The position numbers and the translations under genes are program-made. Positions 48,301 to 59,435 of a stretch of 64,000 nucleotides of DNA are shown here, one piece after another. The DNA comes from Elmis aenea (taxonomy: Eukaryota; Arthropoda; Insecta; Coleoptera; Elmidae), in contig OX393576.1 in assembly GCA_947652605.1 (NCBI GenBank), forward strand, positions 63,712,966 to 63,776,965, written 5' to 3'. Each line of letters starts with the position of its first letter. Positions within the stretch are counted from its first letter, which is position 1. Below the pieces are notes generated by a model that was not told the origin of the DNA, made no database searches, and saw nothing but the letters and a program-made list of their open reading frames with translations.

Positions 48301-51300
48301 TTTAATGTATAGTAGAGCTAAGATTACATTGCTTGCATTAATCACTTCAAAATTTGGAATGTTAGTGTGAAAAAATATAACTTATTTGGAGTGTGATGGA
48401 TATGACAGTTTTTCAGTAGGTATCGTATTATTTATTATAGTATCAAAAACACTATAAATTTATTCCTGTATAAGTATCTAAATAAATTATGCGAAAATTT
48501 GTAAATTCAAATATTCACAAATTGTTTTTCATACTTACGCACCTGGACTCACAAATATGACATGTGTATTATTGTTTACATTATCACTGACTATAAACTA
48601 GGTGAAATGTAATATTTCCAAGTCGCTATTTTAGTATAAAACGACATTAAAACGTCATTTAAACGACTTCCAGACATAAAATTAACATTTATATTGTATT
48701 TGGACGTCGTTTCGTAATTTTCTGATAGAAATGATCTGTGAATTAGTGGAAGCAGTATTAAATACATAAAATAATAAAATATGATACTGTAAGGTACATA
48801 AAAGCTATTTTTAATTAATTTGTGAAGACCACCAGGAACATAATCTAAATTTTTGTTAAGAAGTTCCTATTTTAAGACCAAGTCCGAATAAGGAATATAA
48901 TTTAACTTCATCGAGCCCTTGAATGGCTATCAGATATGGCAATAAGCTTTCGAAATAACGTTTACTGAATAATATTTTAACCAAGACAAGTACGTAACTC
49001 AATTTTTCCATTGACTAAAAATTTATAAACGATACAAGGCTTGTACAAAGTTAAATAATTTTTATGTGTTCGTTAGGCGTAATTTTATATTAGGTACACA
49101 AAAAAGAACAATTACTTGAAAAATACTTAACGAACTATGTTATAACGTTCAAAAAGTGTAATTTTTCATGTTTCCTACGTGTTCTACGTTTTTCATAAGC
49201 GACCTTAAAATTCACAGCATATATCGAAATTTAATTCATGAAACTAATTAAACTTTTTTAATGACGATATTTACTTGTCGCTATAACAGTTCACGAAAGT
49301 TAAAAAAAATCATTAAATGTGTACTTACGATGTTTAAACAATGTTCCAAAAACATTATAGAAAAACTACGTTTGTAAAACAACTGAATGTTAGTTTCGTT
49401 GGTTTAATTTACGATTAATAAAGGTCCATTAATTTTTTTTGCAAGTTGCTTGTAGGTACCGAATAAGTATTTTGAAATAGGTAAAAAAAGCAGTTATAGG
49501 GACTAAGTTATCCATTTAAAGAACATTTTTAATAGTAATTAAGGTTTAAATACGATTTAAAACAAAAAATTGCGATTTATTTAGTTCCCTATGAAAAACA
49601 AAATGACAACGGCATAATTAATACAAAAGTTGTTGCATTTTATACATGAAATCAGAAAATAATATGTTGACAATTGCTTTAGCTTTTGGCAACCGTTGGA
49701 ATTTTTTAGGCAGTAGTAGTTTGTTTTAAGATTCCTTCATTTGTTTTATAAAAAAAGTGTTTTTGTGTTGTGATCATCATATTATTATTGCAATTAATTT
49801 TGAAATTAATATAAGTCACCTTTAACATTTTCAAATATTATGAACACACGATTTTGGCAGAAGTCTTTATACCACTATTGTTATTAACTACTCGATTAAT
49901 AATAAACAAGTGCAGGTGTTTAAAAATTTAAGCTAGAAGTGGTATCTATATTATAAACAACTTTGATCTTTGCTGCTGTATTCAAGCACAAACTTAAATT
50001 AAAATAACGATTTTTAACCGAATTAAACACGTTTCACAGACGCTTCGAAGCGGGTATAACAAGTTTATTTTATTTTTAATTTGTTTTAAATATAAACAAA
50101 TTAAAGAAGTTAAAAAAACCAGTGTGTTATGCATAATATCTGGGGTTGCGCAACGCCTAAGCAAAACACCCACAATTTGTAATGTGGGTTGCATATACTA
50201 GCAAGTTACGAAACATGAAGAGCCATATTACTAAAATGAGTATACACCTTTCTAATAATTTGTAATAGTTATTGTGAGTCAGTCGTTTTTATTAGATATT
50301 TTTTTTTTAACAATACAAATTTATATGTGTAATAAAAATGTTAACAGCATTTTTTGCTGATAATTTATGTGGCAGTCAACTTCGTAAAATATTACTAGTT
50401 TATTCACTACAAACAACTACTTTATAAATTTTTCATCAATAATACGCTTCAATAAGGCAGCAGCTTTGGATTAAACTGTTAAAAAATATCTTAAACATTT
50501 AAGAATAAAATAAATTTTATTCCGTCGGATCTTACCGAGACGCCACTATTATTGTATTCAAATTCCGCGTTTATTTCTTTATCTTGTGCATTTTGTTTGA
50601 TACACAAGAAAAATAATTTACTGTTACATTTAAGAACTTTATAGTCAACTTATTAAAAAAAAAAAACTGCAGAAGTTTTAGGTAGAAACAACAGAGCATT
50701 AATTTGTTTTGTAAACACCTTAATCAAAAACGACGCAATTTTTTACGTCATTAATAATGAGGTTTAAATAAATTAAATGTAAAAAAAGCCCGACAGTTAA
50801 TGTTTGGTGGCTAAAATTTTTATAATTATTAAGTTTTGAGAACTTATTTAAACTTGGAATAACAAATCATTTGAACGTTTTTTGCAGATGGTAATTCTGC
50901 TTTGTTCTTATATTTAGTTTTTGCAAATACATACTTATAATCAAAATGTTAGTTTTAATGATATAGATGTAACAAAAATTTGATTAATCTTACGCAAAAA
51001 TGTATGCAATTCGTTCATTTCAACGGAACGTAATCTCTGCAATCAGTTTTCAAAATGTTTGACTTTTTTCAAAAACTATAAAGTCTAATCGTTGAAGACA
51101 CAATTAAAACACTTATATTTTAATTGCTTATCATGAAAATAGAATTAATTTTCGCCAATCTTATGCAAAACTCGGTTAAAAATTCGGCAATCTGTTTTAA
51201 AAATTCTTGCTAGTTTTAAAATTTCGGTTTCTAAACAAATAAATTTTAAATTCTAATAGTTGAAGACACAATTAAAACACTTATATTTTAATTGTTTATC

Positions 51301-54300
51301 ATTAAAATGGATTTAATTTTCGCCAATCTTATGCATAACTCGCTTAAAAACTCGGCAATCTGTTTTAATAATTTTTGCTAGTTTTAAAATTTCGGTTTCT
51401 AAACAAATAAATATAAACGAATGAATAAATTCTTGCCCTTGTTTATTTTTAAAACGGTTACATTAAAATATCTGATCACATCACGTCCTACTTTTGATGT
51501 AATATAATCGGTAATCCAGGCAGACAGGCATATGTTAAATGTTGCATTTGCGACAACTTCAGTGGATTATACATTTTATTCTGAAAGTATTATACATATC
51601 GGCGAAAAACAAATCTTACTGTGACTTTGTATCAAACTCTGTACATTCTATCTTAAGCCAATCAACATTTAAATAACGCATCTAGGTTTAATTTAATAGA
51701 TTGGATCTTAATTTTAAAACCACGCTAGTAATCTTGGCGATAAGTGTGTTTCAAAGGTGTTAATATTTAGAAAAATCTGCATCTTTACAGAATAAGTAGA
51801 ATTGAGTGAGAAATTATGAAGGTAAAAAAAATACTGCACAAACGTGTTTCAATTTTTTTTTAACGAAATAAGATGTTATAAATTGCAACTAATAAACTTT
51901 AAAACATTGCAAATATTTTCAATACCTTTGTCGTGTTATAACGCAATAAATAAACATAGGTATCTTTGTAAATTGGGTTGTAATTTTGCAAGACCCTGGG
52001 CGAATTACGCTATTCGATTTTAATTAGCGCGGCGTTTTTCTGGGAAAAATTAATCGCGTTAATTGGGGGGTTGCAAAATTTACTTTGAAGTACTTTTGCC
52101 ACGACAACTTAAATACAAATTTTGAATGTTACAATGTGCTGTATTTACCGTGTTTCTTAAGTTAGAATGTACTTTATATTTTAGATTATGGAACTTAGAT
52201 CAATCACGGTTTCAGAAAACTCCAATCAAAATTTACAGGATGACCAACGTTTGGTAAATAAGCAACATTTTTGTTGTTACTGGGAAAACCACATATGAAC
52301 CTCCGGTAGCTTTTAACAATGCTTTTTGCAACCGCATCTAAGAACTTAATTTATTAAGATCCTGAAAAAACTTCCCCATTTTAAAGTTCGAAAATAAGCA
52401 ACCCCATTTACAGCTACGGATAAAAGAGATATAATTTAAATTTACCAACAGTTTTATCATGTCGTCGAAATATTTAAACTGTAAACAGACCTGCAGGTAT
52501 GGACTAGATAGTCGTAATACAAGTTAAAGGACCATTATTAGAAAATGATAAGCATTTAGTTTAAATGTTTTCCCACTTATTTAAACGATGAATTCTTTTG
52601 AAATATACAAATACGGCAGATGTTTGTCCATTACTCATCGTGTTACCGATCTTAGTCAACATCTTAGTTGACCCAATACCCTTAACCAATAACCTTTTCA
52701 TTGGGTAATGTCAAATGTTTAACTAAATAATAGATTCACGCAGGCATAACAATCGTAGATAAGTATGTTTTAATTAAAAAGAGGCAACTACATGGCCCAC
52801 ATAAAAAACCGATGATTTTCGCGTTGATTTTTGGTGGTACTTCCTCTCTAGACCATCGAAACGTATACAAGAGAACGCTAAGAATCGATGGTAGGTAACT
52901 GATATTATAAATTGTTTCACTTACCACTTGGGCATTTGGCGAGTGAAGTAGTTCATGTTTTTCGAGCTGGTCTTTGGTGGTGAAGGAAGTCGTACACTGC
53001 GAACAACCATAGGGTCCTCCAGGACCGACTAAACTTGGGGTTGGCGAAACAGCACACGGTGTCGATGGTGTACCATTTTCGAGGGAACTGAGTTCTGAAT
53101 GAGCTGTTTCCATATGTTCTTTGAGAGCTTGAAAACTTTGGCATCCTTTCTGACATTGTGGACATTTTATAAAATATTCAGGCCCTGAAGTTATTTCTTC
53201 TTCTTTAACTATGCCGTTTGTTAGGGGAGGAACTGCAAAAAAAAGGACACATAAGCTACACATTACTGCGTCAATAATTGCGAACTGTTCAAGTTCATTG
53301 CAGGTAAAAATTCAACATTGTTAAGAAAAAGGTGTGACCATGAGGTACTACCACAACTCCAGAGAGATTATTTTAACATTTTAACACACGATTTTACAAG
53401 TACTGGAGAACTTACTAAAAAAGCGTTCAAGATACAATCTCTTCGGTCGTAATATAGTTTGCATTATTTTTACTCTTTGCTAATTGCCGTTTTACCTGTC
53501 AGTTGGTGGACCACTAGATTTTTTTAAGTCATTTTTGCGCACACTCCATTACATAGCAGTAAAGAGATTTTAAATAGCAGATTGCACAATGCTCCCTAAT
53601 ATTTTCGCGTTAATAAATACAAAATTATAGATTGGATGTTTAAAATTAATAACGTGCTTAAAAAAAAAAACTTACATCAAGAGGCTTTTATTTGTTTAAA
53701 CAAGTAGACTTTGCATCCTTTTGGGCATAAAATAAATCGTGAAATATTTACAGGAAATATACAAGGATAATGAATAGTTTATTCGCATGCGTCACAAGCG
53801 GTTTGATGTAATGTGGTATAAGGTGGTTACGAGTATTTTGATTCGTTTGACTCATTCTGTATGTATACTTCCTGACCTACCATAGATAAGATATTGACAT
53901 AATTACAATAGAATAAACCTATGCAAATAATTAGTGTACAAACACAAGATAGTAAGGTACCGAAGGTCAAAGTCTGTCATGTGAGGTAAACTTGATTTTT
54001 GTTTGGGAACTGTAATCGAAAAATAGTGGTGTTGTATTCCAGAGTTTTTCGTTTTGAAAAAAATTAGTAAGTTGTGAAGATATAAAAATTAACAGAAAAT
54101 TGCACGTTGTTTTACGCAAATCGTTGCGAACACGAACATCTTGAGGATTTTGTTTTGGAGGTAGAACCTGCCCAATCGAATGAAACAGGTGTATCTACGC
54201 TCCTCCCAGTTTACCTGCGCCAATAGAAATTACAGGTGAATAATTGAAAATCCGGTGAAGTCCCGTGATGTATAGTGATTCTTTTTTTGGGTTTCGAACG

Positions 54301-54842
54301 AGCAGGTATTAAAACTTGTTAAGTTCGACCGAACGAAGAAGCCCCCACCATTTCGAACTAATTTAAAAATGACTTCATGCGTTTAATATCTACTTGGATC
54401 TAATTACTTCGTGGATGTTTACAGACAATAAAAGCGGTACGCAAGCCGACCTTTCTAGTTAACCCCACATATGAACTGTACTGACACAGACCAATTGACT
54501 CAAAGAACGCTGTCTTGTTCAAATTGACCGCATCAGAATCTAAGAGCCTGGGAACACGTGCGTCTTCGACTGACCTCTCACTTTATGTAACTAATAATTC
54601 ACCAAGCGTACACTTTGCAGTTGATTCTCACCATCCAACAATTAAAGCAATTAATACATGAAAATTTCCCATCAACAAGTTGAGAAATTTAGAAAAAAAA
54701 CATGCACGATTTCTAAGAATTTGCTGGTTGCTCTAAAGCCTTGTTACTCACATTGACAGGTGCTCCATACATTGGCGAGACTCCAGAGTCTATATGAGTA
54801 GCTGTCGTAGCACCCAAACATGCTTTCACTACGCGCCACCAT
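36122..54842 (-). CDS. zfh1: Zinc finger homeodomain transcription factor zfh1 (ZEB1/ZEB2 orthologue)
   Basis: Five coding exons: 54752-54842, 52925-53232, 38614-38754, 36444-38433 and 36122-36315, all GT/AG, with phases 1, 0, 0, 1. The model is 907 residues. Order: an N-terminal cluster of five zinc fingers (about residues 45-215, the last ending [10 protein letters not shown]), a lone finger [19 protein letters not shown] near 450, a homeodomain near 531-590 with [11 protein letters not shown], a PLDLS CtBP-binding motif near 637, and three C-terminal fingers (from [10 protein letters not shown] near 822 to [10 protein letters not shown]). That is nine fingers plus one homeodomain, as in Drosophila zfh1. 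ZEB proteins bind paired CACCTG/CAGGTG boxes through the two clusters and mostly repress, recruiting CtBP; in flies zfh1 acts in mesoderm, muscle, motor neurons and gonad. Intron 3 is 14.2 kb and repeat-filled. Confidence 0.95.
36444..38433 (-). CDS. zfh1: zfh1 coding exon 4 (finger 5, homeodomain, CtBP motif, first C-terminal finger)
   Basis: 1990 bases. It begins [12 protein letters not shown], completing finger 4 across the splice, and contains the homeodomain and PLDLSTKKE. It ends in HKYEHSG split by the phase-1 donor GTAATT. Confidence 0.97.
38614..38754 (-). CDS. zfh1: zfh1 coding exon 3 (zinc fingers 3 and 4)
   Basis: 47 codons between TTTTTGTTTCAG and GTAAGG, phase 0-0. It encodes [18 protein letters not shown] and most of [17 protein letters not shown]. 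Confidence 0.95.
41285..41518 (+). pseudogene. Open frame of unknown origin in zfh1 intron (77 codons)
   Basis: The frame is open from a TGA at 41282 to TAA at 41516. It reads [20 protein letters not shown], then [20 protein letters not shown] and [14 protein letters not shown]. The even spread of Glu, Lys and aromatic residues looks protein-like and not random AT-rich translation. There is no ATG near the start, so it is probably a fragment of a mobile-element or captured gene. Not recognised. Confidence 0.3.
41515..41739 (-). pseudogene. Open frame of unknown origin, convergent with the previous one
   Basis: 74 codons starting [16 protein letters not shown] and including [20 protein letters not shown]. 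Protein-like composition. It touches the stop of the plus-strand frame at 41285-41518. The pair may be the two ends of one decayed element. Not recognised. Confidence 0.3.
41956..44248. mobile_element. 2.3-kb near-perfect palindrome, TA-type element
   Basis: Ends CAGGGTGAGTCACGACGGAC and the inverted GTCCGTCGTGACTCACCCTG, flanked by TA. The left arm (41956 to about 43055) and right arm (about 43185 to 44248) are reverse complements of roughly 1.1 kb with a loop of about 130 bp. Both arms carry inner CAGGGTGCTCCAAAAAAGAG-type ends, so an older element was duplicated with them. The matching frames at 42239-42571 and 43706-43966 are the same arm sequence read on each strand. A transcript would form a 1.1-kb duplex. 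Confidence 0.92.
44953..48058. mobile_element. hAT-like element carrying a 955-bp triplication
   Basis: The left end CAGGGACTAAAACGAAAA and the right end TCCGTTCTTAGTCTCTG are imperfect inverted termini, with CGTTTTCGTT motifs repeated inside both ends, as in hAT elements. No perfect 8-bp duplication is seen (AACTTGAC against AACAACAA). There is no transposase; the interior is a tandem array. Confidence 0.65.
45072..47939. repeat. Tandem array, three 955-958-bp units
   Basis: TTAAAACCG recurs at 45072, 46030, 46985 and 47940. Units 2 and 3 are nearly identical; unit 1 differs at several sites (GGACAGCAAACC against GGACAGCGAACC, and a few indels). Each unit carries TGCCTCGTGGGAGTCTCCCC and GATCTTTATCAAAAAAATAT. 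Non-coding. Confidence 0.95.
48059..52924 (-). other. zfh1 intron 3, 5' part
   Basis: AT-rich and mostly repeat-free. A 168-bp tandem duplication lies at about 51076-51412 (GTTGAAGACACAATTAAAAC at 51091 and 51259), and an inverted partner of the 38875 repeat at about 52000-52075. This long stretch without element ends is where I would look for enhancers. No exon recognised. Confidence 0.5.
52925..53232 (-). CDS. zfh1: zfh1 coding exon 2 (zinc fingers 1 and 2)
   Basis: Acceptor TTTTTTTTGCAG, donor GTAAGTGAAA. Encodes [12 protein letters not shown], finger [17 protein letters not shown], linker, finger [17 protein letters not shown], ending SPNAQV. Phase 1 in, phase 0 out. Confidence 0.95.
54186..54762. 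promoter_or_regulatory. Three CAGGTG boxes in zfh1 intron 1 and exon 1
   Basis: CAGGTG at 54186-54191, 54233-54238 and 54757-54762. The last is inside exon 1, next to the donor. This is the core box bound by ZEB/zfh1 finger clusters, which prefer two nearby boxes. The first two are 47 bp apart. Autoregulation is inference. Confidence 0.4.
54752..54842 (-). CDS. zfh1: zfh1 coding exon 1 (predicted start)
   Basis: GGCCATGG context, with an in-frame TAG two codons upstream. It reads [16 protein letters not shown] then [14 protein letters not shown] and a donor GTGAGTAA. It ends in phase 1, exactly what exon 2 needs. The two other ATGs before this donor give phase 0 or 2 and do not fit. Other first exons, as in fly zfh1 isoforms, could exist outside the window. 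Confidence 0.65.
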
Positions 54843-55085
54843 GGCCTACTGACTAAAAGCTACACGCGGCGGACGCTATGGCACACTGTTGTGAATCCTC
54901 ATCCCTCCTTTACGAGCGTCGTTGTCCCCCACCAACGGCGCGCGCCGTCGCCTCTACCTACGCGGACGCTACCGATATACAACGACGATGCTGCATTCAC
55001 CGCCCCCAAATCTGATGCCGATATCAAATTGACGCGTGCGGTCCGATTGAGATTTGAATCACGAAAAGGTTGTGTAAGATGAGGT
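54843..55085 (-). promoter_or_regulatory. GC- and CpG-rich zfh1 5' UTR/promoter region
   Basis: The GC-richest stretch near zfh1 (CCAACGGCGCGCGCCGTCGC and ACGCGGCGGACGC), directly upstream of the predicted ATG. No clear TATA box. Promoter call is by position and composition. Confidence 0.5.
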
Positions 55086-55235
55086 TGATAGGGGGATGTT
55101 CTGCTTGCTTATACAATCCATAAAGATAACTTAATAAGCTTACGATATCTTTTAGATTTTCTTGCTTAATATGCAATAAATACTATGATTATGGAAAGTG
55201 CACAACGTGTATTTTTCGAAAAAAGTCCAGTTATG

Positions 55236-55612
55236 AAACATTTAACGACTTCAAGATTCAAACACCTGGAAACGTTTTTGGATTCCGCATTTGAGGATTC
55301 CTAAAATGATGAGCAGTTCTTAATAGATAAAGGCGTTTCTTTCATAGCATTTTTGACTCTGGCGACATAAAAGAATTAAAAAAGAACTGAAGAAGAATGT
55401 AGGTATTGCTTAAACTTTAAGACGCGATTTTAAGATTCCAACACCTACAAACTTTTTCCGATTTCAAATTTGAGGAATCCTAAAATGATGAGCAGTTCTT
55501 AACAGATAAATGTGTTTCTTCCATAGCTTTTTTGACTCTGGTGACATGAAAGAATTAAAAAAGAACTGAAGAAAACTGTATGCCGTAATCTTTAAGACCA
55601 TATCAAAAATTA
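55236..55612. repeat. 189-bp tandem duplication
   Basis: CCTAAAATGATGAGCAGTTC at about 55300 recurs at about 55489, with matching flanks from ACGACTTCAAGATTC to AAAGAACTGAAGAA. Diverged, non-coding. Confidence 0.85.
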
Positions 55613-57486
55613 TTTTAAAAGCGAAAAAATCATTGCCACCATGGTGAAAAGTGTATTTCCATTAACTAGAAAATCTCTTCTAATTGAATACTAAACAGAA
55701 AACGTCATAAATTTTATAAGCATTAATTATATTGGACAAATAAAGATTAAACACAATAGGTACTAGCTATTTAACTAATTCATTGTGTTATAAATGTTTT
55801 TCTACGACCACTAACGTAAATGACTCTTACCTAGGGATTGCAATCACGGGATCCCGGGATCCCGGTCGCTTTTTGGTCTCGAAAATCCCGGGATTTTAAA
55901 TGTAGAATCCCGGGATTTTCGGGATTTAAAAAATTTAACTATAAGTACATTATTTTGTAAAAAACATTGCTCATAGTTGGTATCTACTCAACGTGAATAA
56001 GTTGAACGATGCAATTTTGCAAGTTTAAGCTTGTTTACGTCGCCGCTCGCCGTCTTATGTATAACAAAATTTAAAAAAATTCTTGTACTAAGATAATAAT
56101 CATCCTAATTTCTTTTATTTTTGTTACTTATAAAACAGTCTATTTTTTAAATTTTTAGTGAATTAAAGTTGTGCTTTGTTTGAGTTTTTAACAGTTTCAG
56201 CAAATTTATGTTTATAAGTATTCTAATGAATAATAAGTTTAATTTCATTTATTTAAATGTTATATCTAATAATTCGATTATTTCTATAATAATAAAACAT
56301 AATAGGTACGGTAGGTATATATATATATATATGCAAAACGTCAAACTTGCCTCCGTATGTATACGTGTAAAAGTATTACTCGCCTCCGAAAACGGAGGCG
56401 AGTGAGTAAAATCGGAGGCGACTAGGTATCCCCGTGTATATGTGATTTAAATGCTTAGAGACATCACGGACAAGCGCATAGCGAATTTTATGGTGGAGGC
56501 TAGTTCGATGGTTATACATATACAGTTATACACTTGAGTTAACAGAAATGTTATTAGGTGGCGCCACCAACTAATACACATATACATGTCCATGGACATG
56601 CTTGACTGACAGACCTCCACACACACAACACACTTTCTTGCGTCCGAAACTTGGCAAACGCGCAAGGAGGCATATTAGTATTTTGTATGTATGCTTATCA
56701 GTAATAACCATTGTGGTGTTTGAAGAGGGTTTTAAGTTGAATAGCGTAAAACAAGTGGCGGGAGCACATTTAAAATTAGGACTTATTGTTAGTGGTATCA
56801 CACAAAATTATATTCTGGATGCAAATTGATCAATACTTACTAAAAACGAGTAATCCTTAGTAAACAACTTCCAAATTAGAGCAATTAATAAGAAATTAAT
56901 CTTTTAACATCTAACAAATAAGGTGTCTAGATTTAAAGCCCGCTATGTGACTTTTTAGATCCAAAATCTGCTAATAAATATTTGCAATTTAGATGATGAA
57001 AACAAACGAATTTTATCTTAATTCTGTTTCTAGATATTCGTAATAAAGTATTAATTTAAAAACGTTACTGAACTTGATTATTAAATTAAATAAAAAAATA
57101 ATATAAATTATTTTTTCTACAGTTAAAAAAAACTAGTGAAAAATTTAAAGCGGGTTTTGAGTTGAAACTCTTCAAATGTTAGTTAATTTTTATGCAATTT
57201 GTTGTTTATGTATTGGTTTGTTAGAAAATTCGAAGCATCCGATCTAAGTGATACTAAAATTGTGTAAAATGATTATAATTTATTTGTTCAAATGTTATGG
57301 TATAAAATGAAACAACTTTTGCTGTAATAGTCATTATTTATTGACAAAAGAAATAGGTGATGTAGATTGGAACTTGGAATTTTAAAAAAATCAGTTTGTG
57401 GAAGGGGTTACTAACTTTTCTTTTCAAAAGAAATAGGAACAATAATTTTTGTAGTAATTTAAAAATTAAACATTACTTTTGACGAG

Positions 57487-57779
57487 ATTTACTTTACTTA
57501 CTTTAATAATTTGTATATCGTCGTTGTTTTAAATATTTTATAAGAATTTTAATGTTCAATTTTTAAAATAAAAATTTAAAGAAGAAATGGGTTACAATAA
57601 ATTTATTTAAATGGTTTAATAATTGAAATATTTATCATTAAATTGGATTTGAAAGTAAAAATGTTTAATTAAGCAGTTTGATTTAAGCTCTAAAATATGT
57701 ACATATCGCCCGTCGCTCTCATTTAATTTGAGATAAGTCGTAACAAAGTAGGTGTACTGGAAAGTGTACCTAGAATGAT
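57487..57779 (+). pseudogene. rrnS: Nuclear mitochondrial copy: 3' part of 12S rRNA (rrnS)
   Basis: Recognisable insect 12S landmarks in order: TTTGTATATCGTCGTTG, AAATGGGTTACAATAAAT, GATTTAAGCTCTAAAATATG, TACATATCGCCCGTCGCTCT, AAGTCGTAACAAAGTAG and ACTGGAAAGTGTACCTAGAA. Only the last 290 bases or so are present; the left boundary is estimated. Confidence 0.9.
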
Positions 57780-57849
57780 CAGATTAGAGCTTGTTAGAAA
57801 GTTTTTTTATTTACATTAAAAAATTAATTGTGCAATTCAATTTAATTTG
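57780..57849 (+). tRNA. trnV: Mitochondrial tRNA-Val copy (within NUMT)
   Basis: 70 bases between the rrnS and rrnL copies, as in insect mtDNA. The acceptor stem CAGATTA pairs with TAATTTG (one G-T pair), and the anticodon loop TTTACAT carries TAC for valine. The fold appears intact, but it lies in nuclear DNA so it is not expected to function. Confidence 0.85.
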
Positions 57850-58266
57850 AATTTTTTAATTTATTTTTATTTGTTTTAATTAAATGATTTTTTTGTTTTG
57901 TTATTTTGATAGAAAAAAAATTTAAAATTATAGTTTATTAGTAAAGTGATTAAAAATTTAAATATTTTGAAAATTCAAATGTTTATAAGAAGAATTGATT
58001 TTTCGTACCTTGTGTATCAGGGTTTATTAAATGGAAATTTTTGAGATAGTTTACCCGAATGAAATAAGAGTTAGTTAGTTATTTATTTTATTGTTAAATA
58101 AATATTTTTAATAGTTAACTAGTAATGAAACGTTATTCGTTTTTTAATATATCTATTTTTTTAAGAAAAAAATTTAATTTTTCTTTTTTTTTAATTCTCT
58201 TAATTGTTTAATTGTTTAATATTAGATTAGAAATGTTGAGTGGGATTAGCTGTTCATAATACTATC
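57850..58266 (+). pseudogene. rrnL: Nuclear mitochondrial copy: 5' part of 16S rRNA (rrnL)
   Basis: It contains TTTCGTACCTTGTGTATCAG, GTTTACCCGAATGAAATAAG and TTGAGTGGGATTAGCTG, typical of the 5' domain of insect mitochondrial 16S. It is cut at 58266 by the inner hAT-type element, whose duplicated target ATACTATC falls here. I could not recognise a continuation to the right of that element. Confidence 0.8.
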
Positions 58267-58396
58267 CAGGGATGGAATAACGTTTTAAATCGTTACGTTA
58301 TTGAATAACGTTATTTATTATTGGTTTTCGTTACATAACGTTATAAATAACATTAAAAAAATGAATTGTTATGTTATATAACGTTACATAAATTAT

Positions 58397-59190
58397 CTTA
58401 AATAATGCGAAAAAATTCGGGAGGTGATTCCTTATCGAAGATTAAGTGGGCTTTTTATATAAAATTTTTTTCTTAGACGTCTCCTAAAGGGGATCGGTAA
58501 AATTAGGTTTTCATTTTATTTCTCAAATTTAGATAAATGTAAGATAATGATATTTGGTAGATGTTTTATACTTATTAAAAGGTTTCCCATAGTAATATTT
58601 TTAATCATCTCCCACCTCCACAGGGGGCTGAAAAATGCGACCCCTGTTGATTTAAACTTTTTTTTGTAAGTTTAATTTATTTAGAACATTTTTTTATTCT
58701 TTAGTTTTTCTCGTAAATCCTACAACATAAACAAACCATGGTAACCACCAAAATGAATCGTTTTATATTGGAATATTTGATGGTTCATATTCATTCACAA
58801 AAACTGTAGGTTTAAAGAAAAAAATTAAAGAAAAAAAAAACTTCTAAATAAATCAAGTTTTCAAAAAAAAAATACATTGCTAGATTTCAACCTGCCAAAA
58901 CGTTCTAATAAAAAAACAACATTTGTCGCACTTTTCAACCCCCTGTGAAGATGGGAAATGATTAAAAATATTAATATGGGAAACCTTTTAATAAGTATAA
59001 AACATCTACCAAATATCATTTTCCTACATAAACCCAAATTTGAGAAATAAACTAAAAACCCAATTTTACCGATCTCCTTTAATGGGGTGTTACTCCGAAA
59101 GGAGATCCTAAAGAAAAAAAAATTATATGAAAGACCCCTCTTAATTTTCGATAAGGAATCACCTCCAGAATTTTTTCGCATTATTTAAGA
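58397..59190. mobile_element. Hairpin MITE (family Q)
   Basis: Left TCTTAAATAATGCGAAAAAA and right TTTTTTCGCATTATTTAAGA are inverted. The arms share GGAGGTGATTCCTTATCGAA and CCATAGTAATATTTTTAATC inverted. They meet near 58780 at ACCATGGTAACC, the same centre as the copy at 16068-16983. Confidence 0.85.
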
Positions 59191-59435
59191 AACATGCTGT
59201 ACAAAAATAATTTTTAGTTGTAACTCTGAAATTATTTTTGGAATCTGAAAAGTAAATTTAAAAAATAGTACAAAATTACGTTGAGATATTATTATTTTCA
59301 TTTTAATTTTTAAAATAGAGACAAAATATTATATCTTCTGAAAATAAAAAGATTGCCATATAAAAATTTAATTTATAGAAAATAACGATATAAAATAACT
59401 TTTAATGAAACGTTATCGGTTATTATAACGTTATA

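Noticed and set aside
52953..53165. 70-residue minus-strand frame
   Set aside because: Out-of-frame shadow of zfh1 exon 2, which has two clear zinc fingers in the other frame.
54891..55082. 63-residue plus-strand frame
   Set aside because: Falls in the CpG-rich zfh1 promoter/5' UTR; GC content alone explains the lack of stops.
55832..55960. TCCCGGGAT repeats as a regulatory array
   Set aside because: The same motif cluster occurs inverted at 62570-62640, so these are subterminal repeats of the outer hAT-type element.
58861..59181. 106-residue minus-strand frame
   Set aside because: Lies in one arm of the family Q hairpin MITE, shared with non-coding copies at 12240 and 16068.
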